Source of the DNA: Luteimonas endophytica
GTDB taxonomy: Bacteria > Pseudomonadota > Gammaproteobacteria > Xanthomonadales > Xanthomonadaceae
Reading direction: 5' to 3'
Length of the DNA: 64,000 nucleotides
Assembly: GCF_029887875.1 (NCBI RefSeq)
Contig: NZ_JARXRM010000028.1
Coordinates: forward strand, 244,031 to 308,030
Shown here: positions 36,983 through 46,227 of the stretch, piece by piece
How the letters are laid out: each line of letters starts with the position of its first letter
Numbering within the stretch: position 1 is the stretch's first letter
Translations under genes and position numbers: made by a program
Notes under the pieces: model-generated
Told to the model about the DNA's origin: nothing
What the model saw: only the letters and a program-made list of their open reading frames with translations
Databases searched by the model: none

Positions 36983-38413
36983 ATGACCGCCCGCCCTTTC
37001 CCGACAAGCCCGGCCGCACCGCGTTCGGCCCGCCCTGCGCTGCTGCTGGCCCTGCTGCTGGCCAGCGCGATCGCGCTGCAGGCGCCGCTGCACGCCGATG
37101 GGCCCGCCCCCCTGCCCGCTGCGGAGGTCCAGACCCTGCTGAAGGAGGCCGCCCGGGGGGACGTCTTCGCGCTGGAGGCGGTCCTGCCGCGGATCGACCA
37201 GCCGCGGCTGGCCAGGCTCGCGCGCGCCCGGATCGCGGCCGCGCGGCTGGACCACGGCGAGGCCCTGCGCCAGCTCGAGCCCCTGCTGGCCCCCGCGGCG
37301 GACAGCGATCCGACCCTGCTGCTCCTGGCCTGGCCGATCGCCGCCGACGCCAGTTTCGCGGCCGGCGACTACGCCGGCGCCGCCCGCGCCACCGCCGCCT
37401 GGGGGAAACTGCTGGCCGCGCATGGCGACCCCGACGGGCGCACCCAGGACGTATCCCAGTTCCACGCCGTCGCCACCCTGCTGGCCCGGGCGCAGCCGCA
37501 GCGGCTGCTGGGGCTCGCCCCCGAAGCGGTGCCCACCCGCCGCGACAAGGTCGGCCTGACCCGCGCCACCGTGACCGTCAATGGCACCGGCCAGGACACC
37601 GTGCTCGACACCGGGGCCAATCTTTCGGTGGTCTCGGCCAGCACGGCGCAGCGGCTTGGCCTGCGCATGCTCGACGGCGGGGCCAGCGTGGGCAGCGGCA
37701 GCCGCGACGCGGTGCCGACCCGGGTCGGCATCGCCGAGCGCCTCGAGTTCGCCGGCGCCACCCTGGCCGACGTGGCGTTCCTGGTGCTCGACGACGCCCA
37801 GCTGGAGATCCCGATTCCGGGCGGCTACCGGATCGACGCGATCCTCGGCTTCCCGGTGCTGCGCGCGCTCGGCCGCATCCGCTTCGGCGCCGATGGCACC
37901 CTGGCACCCGAAGCGGTCGGCGCGGCCGCCGACCCGGCAGCGGGCAACCTGCGCGTGGTCGGCAGCGACCTGTACGTCTCGCTGACGGTCGACGACCTGC
38001 CGCTGTCGCTGCACCTGGACACCGGCGCCCCGCAGTCGTCGCTGTCGGCGCGGTTCGCGCAACGCTATCCCGAACGGCTGGAAGGCCTGCAGCGCCAGAC
38101 CCAGCAGGTGGGCGGCGCGGGGGGCGTCACCGCGCGCCAGGCGGCGCTCTGGACCGGCGCCAGGGTGCGGCTGGACGGGCGCGAGACGGTGCTGCCCGAG
38201 CTGTCGGTCGCGGTGGAGGACTCGGCCGACGTCGCCACCCGCAACCTGGGGATCCTCGGCGGCGACGTGCTCGATGCATTCTCCGCCTACACCATCGACT
38301 TCGCGCGGATGCGGCTGGAGCTGGGCGAACCGCTCGCGCCAGCGACCTCCGCCCCGGGGGGAGCGGAGCCGGACGCGGCCGGCACCGGCCACCCGGAGAA
38401 TCCGGCCGACTGA
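36983..38413 (+). CDS. Exported two-domain retropepsin-like aspartic protease family protein
   Basis: A 476-residue protein with an N-terminal signal/anchor (residues ~18-38, LLLALLLASAIALQAPLHAD). A helical TPR-like region spans about 45-180. It contains two retropepsin-like domains, each with an active-site Asp: VLDTGANLSVV at about 208-218 and LHLDTGAPQSSL at about 347-358. Both also keep the later hydrophobic-Gly motif (ILGFPVLRALGRI and ILGGDVLDAFSAY). Two half-sites in one chain could form a pepsin-like intramolecular dimer (inference). Confidence 0.82.
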   Translation: MTARPFPTSPAAPRSARPALLLALLLASAIALQAPLHADGPAPLPAAEVQTLLKEAARGDVFALEAVLPRIDQPRLARLARARIAAARLDHGEALRQLEPLLAPAADSDPTLLLLAWPIAADASFAAGDYAGAARATAAWGKLLAAHGDPDGRTQDVSQFHAVATLLARAQPQRLLGLAPEAVPTRRDKVGLTRATVTVNGTGQDTVLDTGANLSVVSASTAQRLGLRMLDGGASVGSGSRDAVPTRVGIAERLEFAGATLADVAFLVLDDAQLEIPIPGGYRIDAILGFPVLRALGRIRFGADGTLAPEAVGAAADPAAGNLRVVGSDLYVSLTVDDLPLSLHLDTGAPQSSLSARFAQRYPERLEGLQRQTQQVGGAGGVTARQAALWTGARVRLDGRETVLPELSVAVEDSADVATRNLGILGGDVLDAFSAYTIDFARMRLELGEPLAPATSAPGGAEPDAAGTGHPENPAD

Positions 38414-38434
38414 AAAGCGGCACTCGCCGGCGCT

Positions 38435-38992
38435 TCAACCCGCTCCGGCGGGCTGCTTCGCGCCATCGGCCTCCGCCGCGGGCGCGGCTTTGCGCAGCTC
38501 GGCATCCGGCTCCAGCGGCCGCGCCCAGTGCTGGTAGCTCGACACCACCCCCTGCTTCAGGCGCAGGAACGCCTCCGACCCCGGGGCCACGCCGAGACGC
38601 GCCGCCAGCGCGCCCCAGCCCTCGCCGTGGTTGCGATCCCACTCGCCGACCACGTAGCGGCAGGATCGGCCGATCACCTGCGCGATCGAGCAGGCGAAGT
38701 AGACGTCGCCCGGGGCCCAGCCGCGCTCGGCCAGCAGCTCGGTCACCAGCTCGCGCGGGGCGCCGCGGTAGCGCACCAGCTCGTCGATGAACGGGGCGCG
38801 GTGGCGGCGGCCGTAGTCGTTGATGTCGCCCAGCTGCGCGTCGACCCAGGGGTCGCCGCTGCGCGGATCCCAGGCGTACGCGTAGTCCTGGGCGATGGCG
38901 CCGGCCGCCCACGGCAGCAGCAGGGCCAGCGCGAGCGCGCGGATCCGGTGGCGGATGGACGGGTGGCGGGTGTGCCTGGCGCGCACGTGCAT
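38435..38992 (-). CDS. Secreted protein of unknown function
   Basis: A 185-residue exported protein with signal peptide (RIRALALALLLPWAAGAIAQ) and a mature part conserved-looking in its middle: YAWDPRSGDPWVDAQLGDIN, DVYFACSIAQVIGRSCRYVV and EGWGALAARLGVAPGSEAFL. Two Cys about 9 residues apart could form a disulphide. I do not recognise a named family. It is convergent with the aspartic-protease-like gene. Confidence 0.72.
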   Translation of the reverse strand: MHVRARHTRHPSIRHRIRALALALLLPWAAGAIAQDYAYAWDPRSGDPWVDAQLGDINDYGRRHRAPFIDELVRYRGAPRELVTELLAERGWAPGDVYFACSIAQVIGRSCRYVVGEWDRNHGEGWGALAARLGVAPGSEAFLRLKQGVVSSYQHWARPLEPDAELRKAAPAAEADGAKQPAGAG

Positions 38993-39047
38993 GGGGTCTC
39001 CTCGTTTCGCATCCGGGTCGCGGCGGCGCCGCGTCCGGGTAGATGGT

Positions 39048-39278
39048 TCATGGGCCGGCGGCGCCGGCCGGCTGCAGCGCACCGCCGCTGCCGCCGCCCA
39101 GCCTGCGCCCGGCACCGTCGAGCGCCTGCAGGCGGCCATCCGGCAGCACCGCGTAGAGCCGTTCGCTTCCGCCATCGCCGTGCAGGCGCAGCGCGGCACT
39201 GCGCGACGCATGGCGGCGATTGTGCCGCAGCGCAAGCGACGCGTCGCCTCCACGCCGCGCAGACGCTGCCGGCGCCAT
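39048..39278 (-). CDS. Uncertain small protein upstream of the secreted gene
   Basis: A possible 76-residue product read from 39278, containing ASLALRHNRRHASRSAALRL and LYAVLPDGRLQALDGAGRRL, which reads like one blade of a beta-propeller or a small secreted factor. It has no clear signal or ribosome-binding site. It ends 55 bases before the next same-strand gene. It could also be chance coding in GC-rich DNA. Confidence 0.3.
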   Translation of the reverse strand: MAPAASARRGGDASLALRHNRRHASRSAALRLHGDGGSERLYAVLPDGRLQALDGAGRRLGGGSGGALQPAGAAGP

Positions 39279-39342
39279 GCTGGCGGCAAGGCGGACGTTC
39301 CAAACGTCCCGCCACTCGACCAGTCCCAGGGGGGATCCAGCC

Positions 39343-39540
39343 ATGAACCAACCAAGCGCCAACTCCAGCCCGTCGCGGCACCGCCTGCGCCGCTGGCTGA
39401 TCGGTCTCGCCATCCTTGCCGCGCTGCTCGCCGTCTACGCCGCGGCGCTGCACTGGTTCACCCTGCAGGTCGGCGAAGGCGTCCAGAGCAGCCTGCGCGA
39501 AGCTCCGCTGCTGGATGACGCGCAGCACGTGCCGGAGTAG
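39343..39540 (+). CDS. Small single-pass membrane protein
   Basis: A 65-residue protein with a basic N-terminus, one strong membrane helix (RRWLIGLAILAALLAVYAAA) and a short acidic C-terminus. AGGGGGGAT precedes the ATG. No family is recognised. It is convergent with the next gene at 9 bases. Confidence 0.65.
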   Translation: MNQPSANSSPSRHRLRRWLIGLAILAALLAVYAAALHWFTLQVGEGVQSSLREAPLLDDAQHVPE

Positions 39541-39549
39541 CGCCGCCGC

Positions 39550-39999
39550 TCAGCGTTCTGAGATCACGAAACTGCCGAACGCGATCCCCAGATCCCAGCC
39601 TTCCCCGGTCCCGGCCAGCGCCAGCGACACCGGACCCTTGGTCACGACCTGGGCGCGCGCGGATCTCACCGCGCCGGCATGCGCCTCGGCGGCGGCATAG
39701 CCGCCCAGCACGTCGCGGATGTTGCCGACGCCGGAAAACGTGCCGCGGCCGTCGTCGATGCGAGATTTGCCCACGCTGAGGCCACCGCCGCGGGCGCTGA
39801 TCCGCACCGGCAGGCGCGCGCCGTTGCTGCAGCTCACGGTCCCGGTGCCGTCGGCGGTGCGGTAGATCGCCGACCAGCCCGAGAGGCTGAAGTCGAGCCG
39901 GCACGAGAGCGGCCCGGCGGCCGCGGCCGGCGCCCCCGCCATGCCGAAAACGACGGCCAGGGCGGAGAACGCCAGAGTGGAGAGCGGGCCTGCCTTCAT
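39550..39999 (-). CDS. Small secreted protein of unknown function
   Basis: A 149-residue exported protein with signal peptide (residues ~1-28, ending PAAAA) and a Gly/Ala-rich beta-type mature part (LDFSLSGWSAIYRTADGTGT, VSLALAGTGEGWDLGIAFGS). It has two Cys that may pair (one near 33, one near 57). It resembles small conserved periplasmic proteins of proteobacteria but I cannot assign a family. Confidence 0.75.
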   Translation of the reverse strand: MKAGPLSTLAFSALAVVFGMAGAPAAAAGPLSCRLDFSLSGWSAIYRTADGTGTVSCSNGARLPVRISARGGGLSVGKSRIDDGRGTFSGVGNIRDVLGGYAAAEAHAGAVRSARAQVVTKGPVSLALAGTGEGWDLGIAFGSFVISER

Positions 40000-40054
40000 C
40001 TCGACTCCGAATGAACGGGGGCGGCGCGGGCCACGGCGCTCCCGGCCCGCCGGT

Positions 40055-40498
40055 TCAGTGACCCCAGCGGACCCGGTGGCGGTCGCGCTCCCGGTACCCG
40101 CGGTAGCGATCGCGATCGTAGCGCGGATCGTAGTAGCGCGCTGTGCAGCGGCCGTTGCGGTCGCAGCGGACGTCGTTGCGGCTGCGGTAGCCGTGGGCCG
40201 GCGCGTGCCGCGGCGGCCCTGGGCGGTAGTGATCGTAGCGGGTCGCCCGGTAGTGGCGCGGCACCTGCCGGTAATAGACCGGGCGCCCGTAGCGGTCGCG
40301 GCCCACGATCAGGCGGTCGTTGTAGCCGTAGTTGCCATGGCGGTAGTAGGGCGCGTCGCCGCGCAGCACCACGTCCGCGACATCGACGAGCACCCGGACC
40401 AGGTCGTCGTTCGCGCGGGCCGGCGCGGGGGCGATGGCCGCCGCGCCGAAACCTGCGGCCAGGGCGACCGGGGCGAGCCAGCGGGTCAACAGGGTCAT
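40055..40498 (-). CDS. Tyr/Arg/His-rich secreted protein
   Basis: A 147-residue protein with a signal peptide (residues ~1-28, ending PARA) followed by NDDLVRVLVDVADVVLRGDA and a strongly biased region rich in Tyr, Arg, His and Asp (PYYRHGNYGYNDR, RYDHYRPGPPRHAPAHGYRS, YYDPRYDRDRYRGYRERD). Two Cys (VRCDRNGRCTARYY) are close together. Such YRD-rich small periplasmic proteins are common in Xanthomonadaceae without known function. Confidence 0.75.
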   Translation of the reverse strand: MTLLTRWLAPVALAAGFGAAAIAPAPARANDDLVRVLVDVADVVLRGDAPYYRHGNYGYNDRLIVGRDRYGRPVYYRQVPRHYRATRYDHYRPGPPRHAPAHGYRSRNDVRCDRNGRCTARYYDPRYDRDRYRGYRERDRHRVRWGH

Positions 40499-40670
40499 GG
40501 CCGAATCCTCTGCAAGGTCTCCAGCGCCAGTCGCGGAGTTCACCTGCACCATGCGGGCCCGGCGATGAATCCGCTTTTAACCCGGCCTTCACCGCGCGTT
40601 GCCGGGTCAGCCTGCAGCAAGTCCAGCGGCGGCGTAACCGTTTCCAGCGAGGGAGATCGGTGAAGCGCCG

Positions 40671-41387
40671 CTAGATGCCGGTGCGTGGATCCGACTTGAG
40701 GCTTACCGCGCTCTCGAGCGCGAGCGCCTGACCAGGTGCGACCGGCCGCATCGCAGCGGCACGCTCACGCTGCCGGCACCAACCCGAGGGGTCGACGCAG
40801 AAGGTAATCGGCACGCTCATGCGCGTCGCGACCGGGTGGCCGCCGACCTCTTCGAGCGTGAATTCCCAGTCTCGGACCGCATCCTCCGCCGCGCGCAGGA
40901 ACTGCCGGCGATGCAGGGTGTCGCGACTGCCCTCGAAACGGGTGCCCACTAGGACGACAGCGCCGTCGGCGGCAATCTCGATCTCGGCGATCACCTCGGC
41001 ACTCACCCGGTCCCTCAGGGCCGCTCCCGGATAGGATGGCGGATGCATGCTGGTGGTCGAGGCTCCTGTGGAGGCGTCCTCGATGTAGACCGAGATGGCG
41101 TCCCCTCCTTCCACGATGCGGGTCCGCAAGGAAAGACCGGTGCGAGTGACCGCAGGAACGCCGTCCACCGTCCCCGGCACGAATTCCCAGCTGCGCACGA
41201 TCGGCTCGATTTGGTCGATGACGATCCTGTCGGTGTCGCTCTGCTCCTTCCATTCGAGCGAGGCGATGCGGCCGTCGGTGTCGATGGTGACCTCGGCGCC
41301 GAGCCATAGGTCGACGCTGCGCGGGGCGTCCTGCGCGAACGCGGGCGACAGAAGCACCAACAGCGAGAGCAACAGCCAGGCGCGCAT
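40671..41387 (-). CDS. Secreted protein with two TonB-C-terminal-like segments
   Basis: A 238-residue protein with signal peptide (MRAWLLLSLLVLLSPAFAQ). The first half has VTIDTDGRIASLEW through RSWEFVPGTVDGVPAVTRT; the second half has PPSYPGAALRDRVSAEVIAE and DWEFTLEEVGGHPVATRMSV. These match the PxYPxxA...G pattern of TonB C-terminal domains, the first one lacking the opening motif. There is no TonB-type membrane anchor or Pro-rich spacer, so it is not a full TonB. Function is unknown. Confidence 0.72.
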   Translation of the reverse strand: MRAWLLLSLLVLLSPAFAQDAPRSVDLWLGAEVTIDTDGRIASLEWKEQSDTDRIVIDQIEPIVRSWEFVPGTVDGVPAVTRTGLSLRTRIVEGGDAISVYIEDASTGASTTSMHPPSYPGAALRDRVSAEVIAEIEIAADGAVVLVGTRFEGSRDTLHRRQFLRAAEDAVRDWEFTLEEVGGHPVATRMSVPITFCVDPSGWCRQRERAAAMRPVAPGQALALESAVSLKSDPRTGI

Positions 41388-41435
41388 CCTTCCCTCCCCG
41401 GGATTCCGGCCTGCGCCGGTTCCCCGATCATTCCA

Positions 41436-42203
41436 TCACGCGCGGGCGTTCGCAAGCGGCGCCCCGGCGCCAGCGCTGGCGTTCGCGATGTCGCGCACCG
41501 CCGCCGGCAGTTCGGCCGGCGCGCCCACCTCGCGCATGCGCTCCAGGTCGTCGCCGAGCCGGACCTCGCGCTCGTGCTCCCAGGTCAGGTGATAGGGCAT
41601 GTGCACCGCCCAGCCGCCGAGCTGCAGCACCGGCGCGACGTCGGATCGCAGCGAGTTGCCGATCATCACGAAGCGGCCGGGGGCGAGGTCGAACTCGCCG
41701 AGCACGCGCGCGTAGGTGGCCGGATCCTTCTCGCTGACGATCTCGATGCGCCCGAACAGATCGGCCAGGCCCGAGCGCCGCACCTTGGCCTCCTGGTGGA
41801 ACAGGTCGCCCTTGGTGATCAGCACCACCGGGTGCGCGGCGGCGATCTCCTCGACCGCCTCGCGGATCCCCGGCAGCAGTTCCACCGGGTGCTGCAGCAT
41901 GCGCTTGGCCAGCTCGACGATCCGGTGCAATGCGTCGGCGCCGATCCGCGAGCCGGTGATGTCCACGGCGGCCTCGATCATCGACAGGGCCATGCCCTTG
42001 ACCCCGTAACCGAACAGCGCCAGGTTGCCCTTCTCGATCGCGTACAGGCGCTCGCGCGCGCGCGCATCGCCCAGGTCGACGTACGCGCCGACGATCGCCT
42101 CGAACTCGCATTGCGCCTCGTCGAAATAGTCCTCGCTGCGCCACAGCGTATCGTCGCCGTCGAAGCCCACCAGGGCGATGCCGTGCGTGTCCGTCGTCTT
42201 CAT
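41436..42203 (-). CDS. HAD-family hydrolase
   Basis: A 255-residue haloacid-dehalogenase-type phosphatase. Motif I has nucleophile Asp15 and acid Asp17 (LVGFDGDDTLW), motif II is VVLITKGDLFHQ, and motif III/IV is KDPATYARVL with RFVMIGNSLRSDVAP. A helical cap lies after motif I. Substrate is unknown; similar proteins are annotated as general phosphatases. It ends 48 bases before the next same-strand gene. Confidence 0.9.
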   Translation of the reverse strand: MKTTDTHGIALVGFDGDDTLWRSEDYFDEAQCEFEAIVGAYVDLGDARARERLYAIEKGNLALFGYGVKGMALSMIEAAVDITGSRIGADALHRIVELAKRMLQHPVELLPGIREAVEEIAAAHPVVLITKGDLFHQEAKVRRSGLADLFGRIEIVSEKDPATYARVLGEFDLAPGRFVMIGNSLRSDVAPVLQLGGWAVHMPYHLTWEHEREVRLGDDLERMREVGAPAELPAAVRDIANASAGAGAPLANARA

Positions 42204-42280
42204 GCCGCAAGTCTAGGGACGCCGGCGGCGCGCCGCCAGCCGGAGGGCGGGACCTTGCACGGGTGAAGGGCAAGCTTCCC

Positions 42281-42309
42281 AAAAAAAGAGAGCGGCCCTG
42301 CGGCCGCTC
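42281..42309 (-). terminator. Rho-independent terminator of the EF-hand gene
   Basis: On the minus strand an 8-base-pair perfect stem (gagcggcc / ggccgctc, loop GCAG) is followed by TC then T7. A second GC hairpin at 42323-42341 (cggcgccc / gggcgccg) precedes it on the same strand. Confidence 0.88.
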
Positions 42310-42355
42310 CCTGGGTTGCACGCGGCGCCCGCAGGGCGCCGGGATGAAGCGGCAC

Positions 42356-42718
42356 TTACTCGGACGGAGGTGCGCCGGCGCCCTGCGAAGCGGCGAAGTT
42401 GCGGTACTCGTCCGGGGTCAGCTGGCCGTCGCCATCGGTATCCGCCTGCGAGAACACGCCCGCGAGCGCCGAATGCGCGGAGGCCTCGGTCTGGCTGAGG
42501 TTGCCGTCGCCGTCGCCGTCGAGGTCGGCCCAGGTGACCTGGCCCTCGGCGGCCTGGCCCGGCGGCTGGCCGGTCGGTGCCGCCTGTTCGGTCGGCGCGG
42601 CCTGGGTCGGATCCTGCGGCGCGGTGGTCGCCTCCTGCGCGAATGCCAGCGGCATGGCGGCGGCGGCGGCGAGGGCGATGAGGGCGGCGAGCGGCTTGCG
42701 TGTGCTGTTGTCGTTCAT
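42356..42718 (-). CDS. Secreted EF-hand domain protein
   Basis: A 120-residue exported protein. The signal peptide is at about 10-28 (ALIALAAAAAMPLAFAQ), followed by a Pro/Thr/Gln-rich linker and two EF-hand calcium loops, DLDGDGDGNLSQTE and DTDGDGQLTPDEY, with correctly spaced Asp/Asn/Glu ligands. Such proteins may buffer calcium in the periplasm. I chose the ATG at 42718; the longer frame to 42922 would bury the signal peptide. Confidence 0.88.
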   Translation of the reverse strand: MNDNSTRKPLAALIALAAAAAMPLAFAQEATTAPQDPTQAAPTEQAAPTGQPPGQAAEGQVTWADLDGDGDGNLSQTEASAHSALAGVFSQADTDGDGQLTPDEYRNFAASQGAGAPPSE

Positions 42719-43213
42719 CGGAATCTCCAGTTGGGTAGCCAAGTGCGGATGCGAACGGATGGATCGACGCGGACCGCCCCCCTGGTCGACCGCCTGCATT
42801 CCACGGCGCCCAGCCTGTCGCTGCGCGGCTGAATGACGAACGATTGCGGATTCGCTGCGGAACGCTTCGTTAACCACGTCGGCGGCGTTTGCCGCTAGGT
42901 GCGCAACTGGTGCGGGCGGCATGCGCCGGGAGAGCGCCGGCCCGTCAGTGATTTACGCGCGCCGCGCCGGCGCCATGCCATGCGGGCGGCAGGCGACCAG
43001 CACTGAACGCAACACAACATTTACATGCGCACCCGCGAGGGCGCCGCTGGATCGCCTGCCCCGAAGGCTCGGGCGGGGTCCGGCGCGAGCGCGGCGCGCC
43101 TCCTGCCCTCGCTGGCACACGGGGCCGGCAGGCCCGGGAATCCTTTCCCGCCGCGCCGGCTCCGGTTCGGGATATCGTAGGGCCTGCCCCTACCGATCCA
43201 CCGGAGACATCCC
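42719..43213. other. Long divergent upstream region
   Basis: 495 bases without a convincing gene, between the divergent EF-hand and sugar-dehydrogenase genes. It should contain both promoters: an AT-richer patch at about 43005-43027 and a TATCGT box at 43173 before the sugar dehydrogenase are the only candidates I see. A small hairpin (cgggaa / ttcccg) lies at 43135-43150. Confidence 0.5.
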
Positions 43214-44389
43214 ATGAGCAAGCACCTGCTCGCCGCGGCCTGCGCCGCCTTCCTGCTGGCCGCCTGCAACGGCGACACCACCGCCGCGCCGACCGCCCAG
43301 GCCCAATCCGAAACCGAAGCCGCGCCCGCTGCCGAGGGCCGCCCCTTCGCCGTCGAGGAGATCGCCCGCTTCGCCGAGCCCTGGGCGATGACCTTCCTGC
43401 CGGACGGCCGCCTGCTGATCACCGAGAAGCCGGGCACGTTGAAACTGTACGACCTCGAGCGCGACAGCAGCGGCGAGATAGGCGGTGTGCCCGAAGTCGC
43501 CTACGGCGGCCAGGGCGGCCTGGGCGACGTGGTGCTGCACCCGGACTTCGAAGACAACCACATGGTCTACATCAGCTACGCCGAAGCCGGCGACGGCGGC
43601 GCGGGCGCCGCGGTGGCGCGCGCCCGGCTGGTCCTGGACGGCAGCGGCGGCGGAACCCTGGAGGACCTGGAGGTGATCTGGCGGCAGACGCCCAAGGTCT
43701 CCGGCCAGGGCCACTACGGCCACCGCATCGCGTTCGATCGCGAGGGCATGCTGTGGATCTCGTCCGGCGATCGCCAGAAGTTCGACCCGGCGCAGGACAT
43801 GCAGTCGACCATGGGCAAGATCGTCCGCCTCGAGGACGACGGCAGCGTGCCCGCCGACAACCCCTTCGCCGAGCAGGGCGGCGCGACCGCGCAGATCTGG
43901 TCGCTGGGCCATCGCAACCCGCTCGGCATCGCGTTCGATGCCGAAGGGCGCCTGTGGAATCACGAAATGGGCCCCAAGGGCGGCGACGAACTCAACCTGG
44001 TGGAGAAGGGGGCCAACTACGGCTACCCGATCGTCTCCAACGGCGAACACTACGATGGCCGCCCGATTCCCGACCACAGCACCAATCCCGACTACCGCGC
44101 ACCGGTGATCAGCTGGACCCCGGTGATCTCGCCAGCCGGCTTCATCATCTACGACGGCGAGCAGTTCCCGGACTGGCGCGGCAACGGCTTCATCGGCGGG
44201 CTGTCGTCGCAGTCGCTGGTGCGGATCGAATTCGACGGCCGGAGCGCGCGCGAGGCCGAGCGTTTCGACATGGGCACGCGCATCCGCGAGGTCGAACAGG
44301 GCCCGGATGGCGCGATCTGGCTGCTCGAGGATGGCGGGCGCGGCGCCGAGGGACGGCTGTTCAAGCTCACCCCTGCCGGCAGCGCCTGA
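43214..44389 (+). CDS. PQQ-dependent aldose sugar dehydrogenase-like lipoprotein
   Basis: A 391-residue lipoprotein (lipobox LLAAC, Cys18) with the six-bladed soluble glucose-dehydrogenase fold: [80 protein letters not shown] and the metal/PQQ-side motif [13 protein letters not shown]. It oxidises aldoses with PQQ as cofactor, passing electrons to the respiratory chain. Members such as E. coli YliI bind PQQ they cannot make. No pqq genes are in the window. Confidence 0.92.
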   Translation: MSKHLLAAACAAFLLAACNGDTTAAPTAQAQSETEAAPAAEGRPFAVEEIARFAEPWAMTFLPDGRLLITEKPGTLKLYDLERDSSGEIGGVPEVAYGGQGGLGDVVLHPDFEDNHMVYISYAEAGDGGAGAAVARARLVLDGSGGGTLEDLEVIWRQTPKVSGQGHYGHRIAFDREGMLWISSGDRQKFDPAQDMQSTMGKIVRLEDDGSVPADNPFAEQGGATAQIWSLGHRNPLGIAFDAEGRLWNHEMGPKGGDELNLVEKGANYGYPIVSNGEHYDGRPIPDHSTNPDYRAPVISWTPVISPAGFIIYDGEQFPDWRGNGFIGGLSSQSLVRIEFDGRSAREAERFDMGTRIREVEQGPDGAIWLLEDGGRGAEGRLFKLTPAGSA

Positions 44390-44497
44390 GCACCGGCGCA
44401 AACTCCGTCGCTGGCGGCGGCGCGCGTCATGCGACGCCGCCGAACCCGGCCGGCCGGGCGGCGCGCAGCGCATGGCGTAGACCTGCTGCAACGCGCG

Positions 44498-44932
44498 TCA
44501 GGGCGCGGCGATCTCCACGCCGTCGGCGACGATCCGGTACTCGACGCTCGGTGCCGGGGCAGCCTGACCTGCGTCCTCGGCCAGGTGTCGCGCGGCCGCT
44601 TCGGTCAGTTCGTGCCGCGTCAGCACGCCGTGCACCTCGGCGGCGCCGGTGCTGTCCTTGGGGATGTAGAAGGCGTGGTCGCCGAACATCACCCGCGCGG
44701 CGCGCCCATCCTGCTCCAGCATCATCCAGCAGCCCTTGGCCTGGCAGACCTGGGCGATGCGGCCGCTGAAGCGGCGCGGCGTCTCCGCGTGGGCGGTGAA
44801 ATCGGCGATCGCGGCCGAAACCGGGACAGCCTCTCCCGGCGGCAGCGGTTCGCCATAGACCTGCGGCCCGGCATGGACCGCGCCGGAGGCAAGCAGCAGC
44901 GCGAGTGAAAGGACGGGTGGACGCATCGGCAT
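44498..44932 (-). CDS. DUF4920-family exported protein
   Basis: A 144-residue protein with a signal peptide (residues ~3-20) and the DUF4920 pattern: YGEPLPPGEAVPVSAAIADF, the paired cysteines in AQVCQAKGCWMMLEQ, and VMFGDHAFYIPKDSTG. The CxxxxC site suggests metal or redox chemistry, but no activity is known. ATG at 44932 or 44926 are both possible. Confidence 0.85.
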   Translation of the reverse strand: MPMRPPVLSLALLLASGAVHAGPQVYGEPLPPGEAVPVSAAIADFTAHAETPRRFSGRIAQVCQAKGCWMMLEQDGRAARVMFGDHAFYIPKDSTGAAEVHGVLTRHELTEAAARHLAEDAGQAAPAPSVEYRIVADGVEIAAP

Positions 44933-45079
44933 CGCTCGATGGAACGGGGCGTCCAAGATAGCGCCGATCGGTCGCCACGCAACCAGGCGCGCGACCGCAG
45001 CGCGACCCGGCCTGCGCCCGCCGGCCGCCGCGGCCGCGGGACATCCATGTCCGCCCCGGTGCGAGCGACGGCGCCGAGC

Positions 45080-45442
45080 TCAGCGCCGGACGCGCTGGCA
45101 GCGGGTCTCGACGATGCGGTCCCCGGCGGCCTCCTGCCGGTCGCCCTGAACCTTGCGGCCGATCGCGCCGCCTGCGATCGCGCCGCCCGCGGTGGCGAGC
45201 TTGCGGCCGTCGCCGCTGCCCACCTGATTGCCGACCAGGCCGCCGATCACTGCGCCGGCGACGGTGCCGCCCACGCGGTTGGGGTCGGTGCTGTTGCGTT
45301 GCACCTCCACGTCTTCGCAGACCACGCGGCTGCCATCGTCGAAGCGGCGGCCCTCGTCCTCCGGGCCGTAGGCCGGCTGTGCCGCAGCCGCCCCGGCCAG
45401 CGCAAGCGCCCCCAGACAGATCAGGTTGGCGATGGCTTTCAT
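45080..45442 (-). CDS. Glycine-zipper 2TM-domain protein
   Basis: A 120-residue exported protein with signal peptide ([21 protein letters not shown]) and a glycine-zipper segment at about 65-100 ([20 protein letters not shown] then [15 protein letters not shown]). This is the Rickettsia 17-kDa surface-antigen type domain; two Cys flank the zipper. It probably inserts in or under the outer membrane. It is divergent from apt. Confidence 0.9.
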   Translation of the reverse strand: MKAIANLICLGALALAGAAAAQPAYGPEDEGRRFDDGSRVVCEDVEVQRNSTDPNRVGGTVAGAVIGGLVGNQVGSGDGRKLATAGGAIAGGAIGRKVQGDRQEAAGDRIVETRCQRVRR

Positions 45443-45681
45443 GGCGCACTCCTTCGCAGGGTGGGAGGTGCGGCGGATGCTCGCCCCGGCGGTGCGAACG
45501 GGCGGTGAACCGGCCCAGCGGTCGAACCGCGACGCGCCGGGCCCAGGGCGCAGCTTCCCATCGCAATCCCGCCGCTGCGCGCGCAGGCGGTCCCTGGACC
45601 CGTCCTGAATCGCCAGCGTGGCGGCGGCGGGCGCGGCCAGGGAGCGCCTGTACGATGCGGCGTTTCCGGGCGGGGTGGCGC

Positions 45682-46200
45682 ATGGGCGAGTGGCAGGCAC
45701 TGATCCGCGAGGTCCCCGACTTCCCCAGACCCGGAATCGCTTTCAAGGACATCACGCCGGCATTGGCCGACCGGAGCGCGTTCGCCGCCGCGGTGGACGC
45801 GATGGCCGCCCCCTGGCGCGGCACCCGGCTGGACGCGGTGGCGGGGATCGAGTCGCGCGGCTTCATCCTCGGGGCGGCGCTGGCGCATGCGCTGCAGGTC
45901 GGGTTCGTGCCGGTCCGCAAGCCCGGCAAGCTGCCGGCGCGCACCCTGGCCCAGGACTACGCGCTCGAGTACGGCAGCGACCGCCTGGAAATGCACGCCG
46001 ACGCGTTGCCGCCCGGGGCGCGCGCATTGCTCGTCGACGACGTGCTCGCCACCGGCGGGACCCTGCTGGCGGCGCTGGCGCTGGTAGAGCGCCAGGGTGC
46101 CGAGGTCGCGGGCGCGGCGGTGCTGGTGGAAATGGCGGCGCTGGGCGGTCGCGCGCACTGGCCCGCCTGGCCGCCGCTCACCGCCGCGGCGACCCTCTGA
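45682..46200 (+). CDS. apt: Adenine phosphoribosyltransferase
   Basis: A 172-residue purine-salvage enzyme converting adenine and PRPP to AMP. Conserved segments are [58 protein letters not shown], and the PRPP-binding loop [17 protein letters not shown]. Length matches the family. The ATG at 45682 gives [11 protein letters not shown] and is preferred over upstream in-frame starts that add unrelated residues. Confidence 0.96.
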   Translation: MGEWQALIREVPDFPRPGIAFKDITPALADRSAFAAAVDAMAAPWRGTRLDAVAGIESRGFILGAALAHALQVGFVPVRKPGKLPARTLAQDYALEYGSDRLEMHADALPPGARALLVDDVLATGGTLLAALALVERQGAEVAGAAVLVEMAALGGRAHWPAWPPLTAAATL

Positions 46201-46227
46201 CGCGGCGCCCGCCCTCGCCCGCGGACC

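Noticed and set aside
40671..41387. Calling this gene a full TonB
   Set aside because: It lacks the membrane anchor and Pro-rich spacer; only C-terminal-like segments are present.
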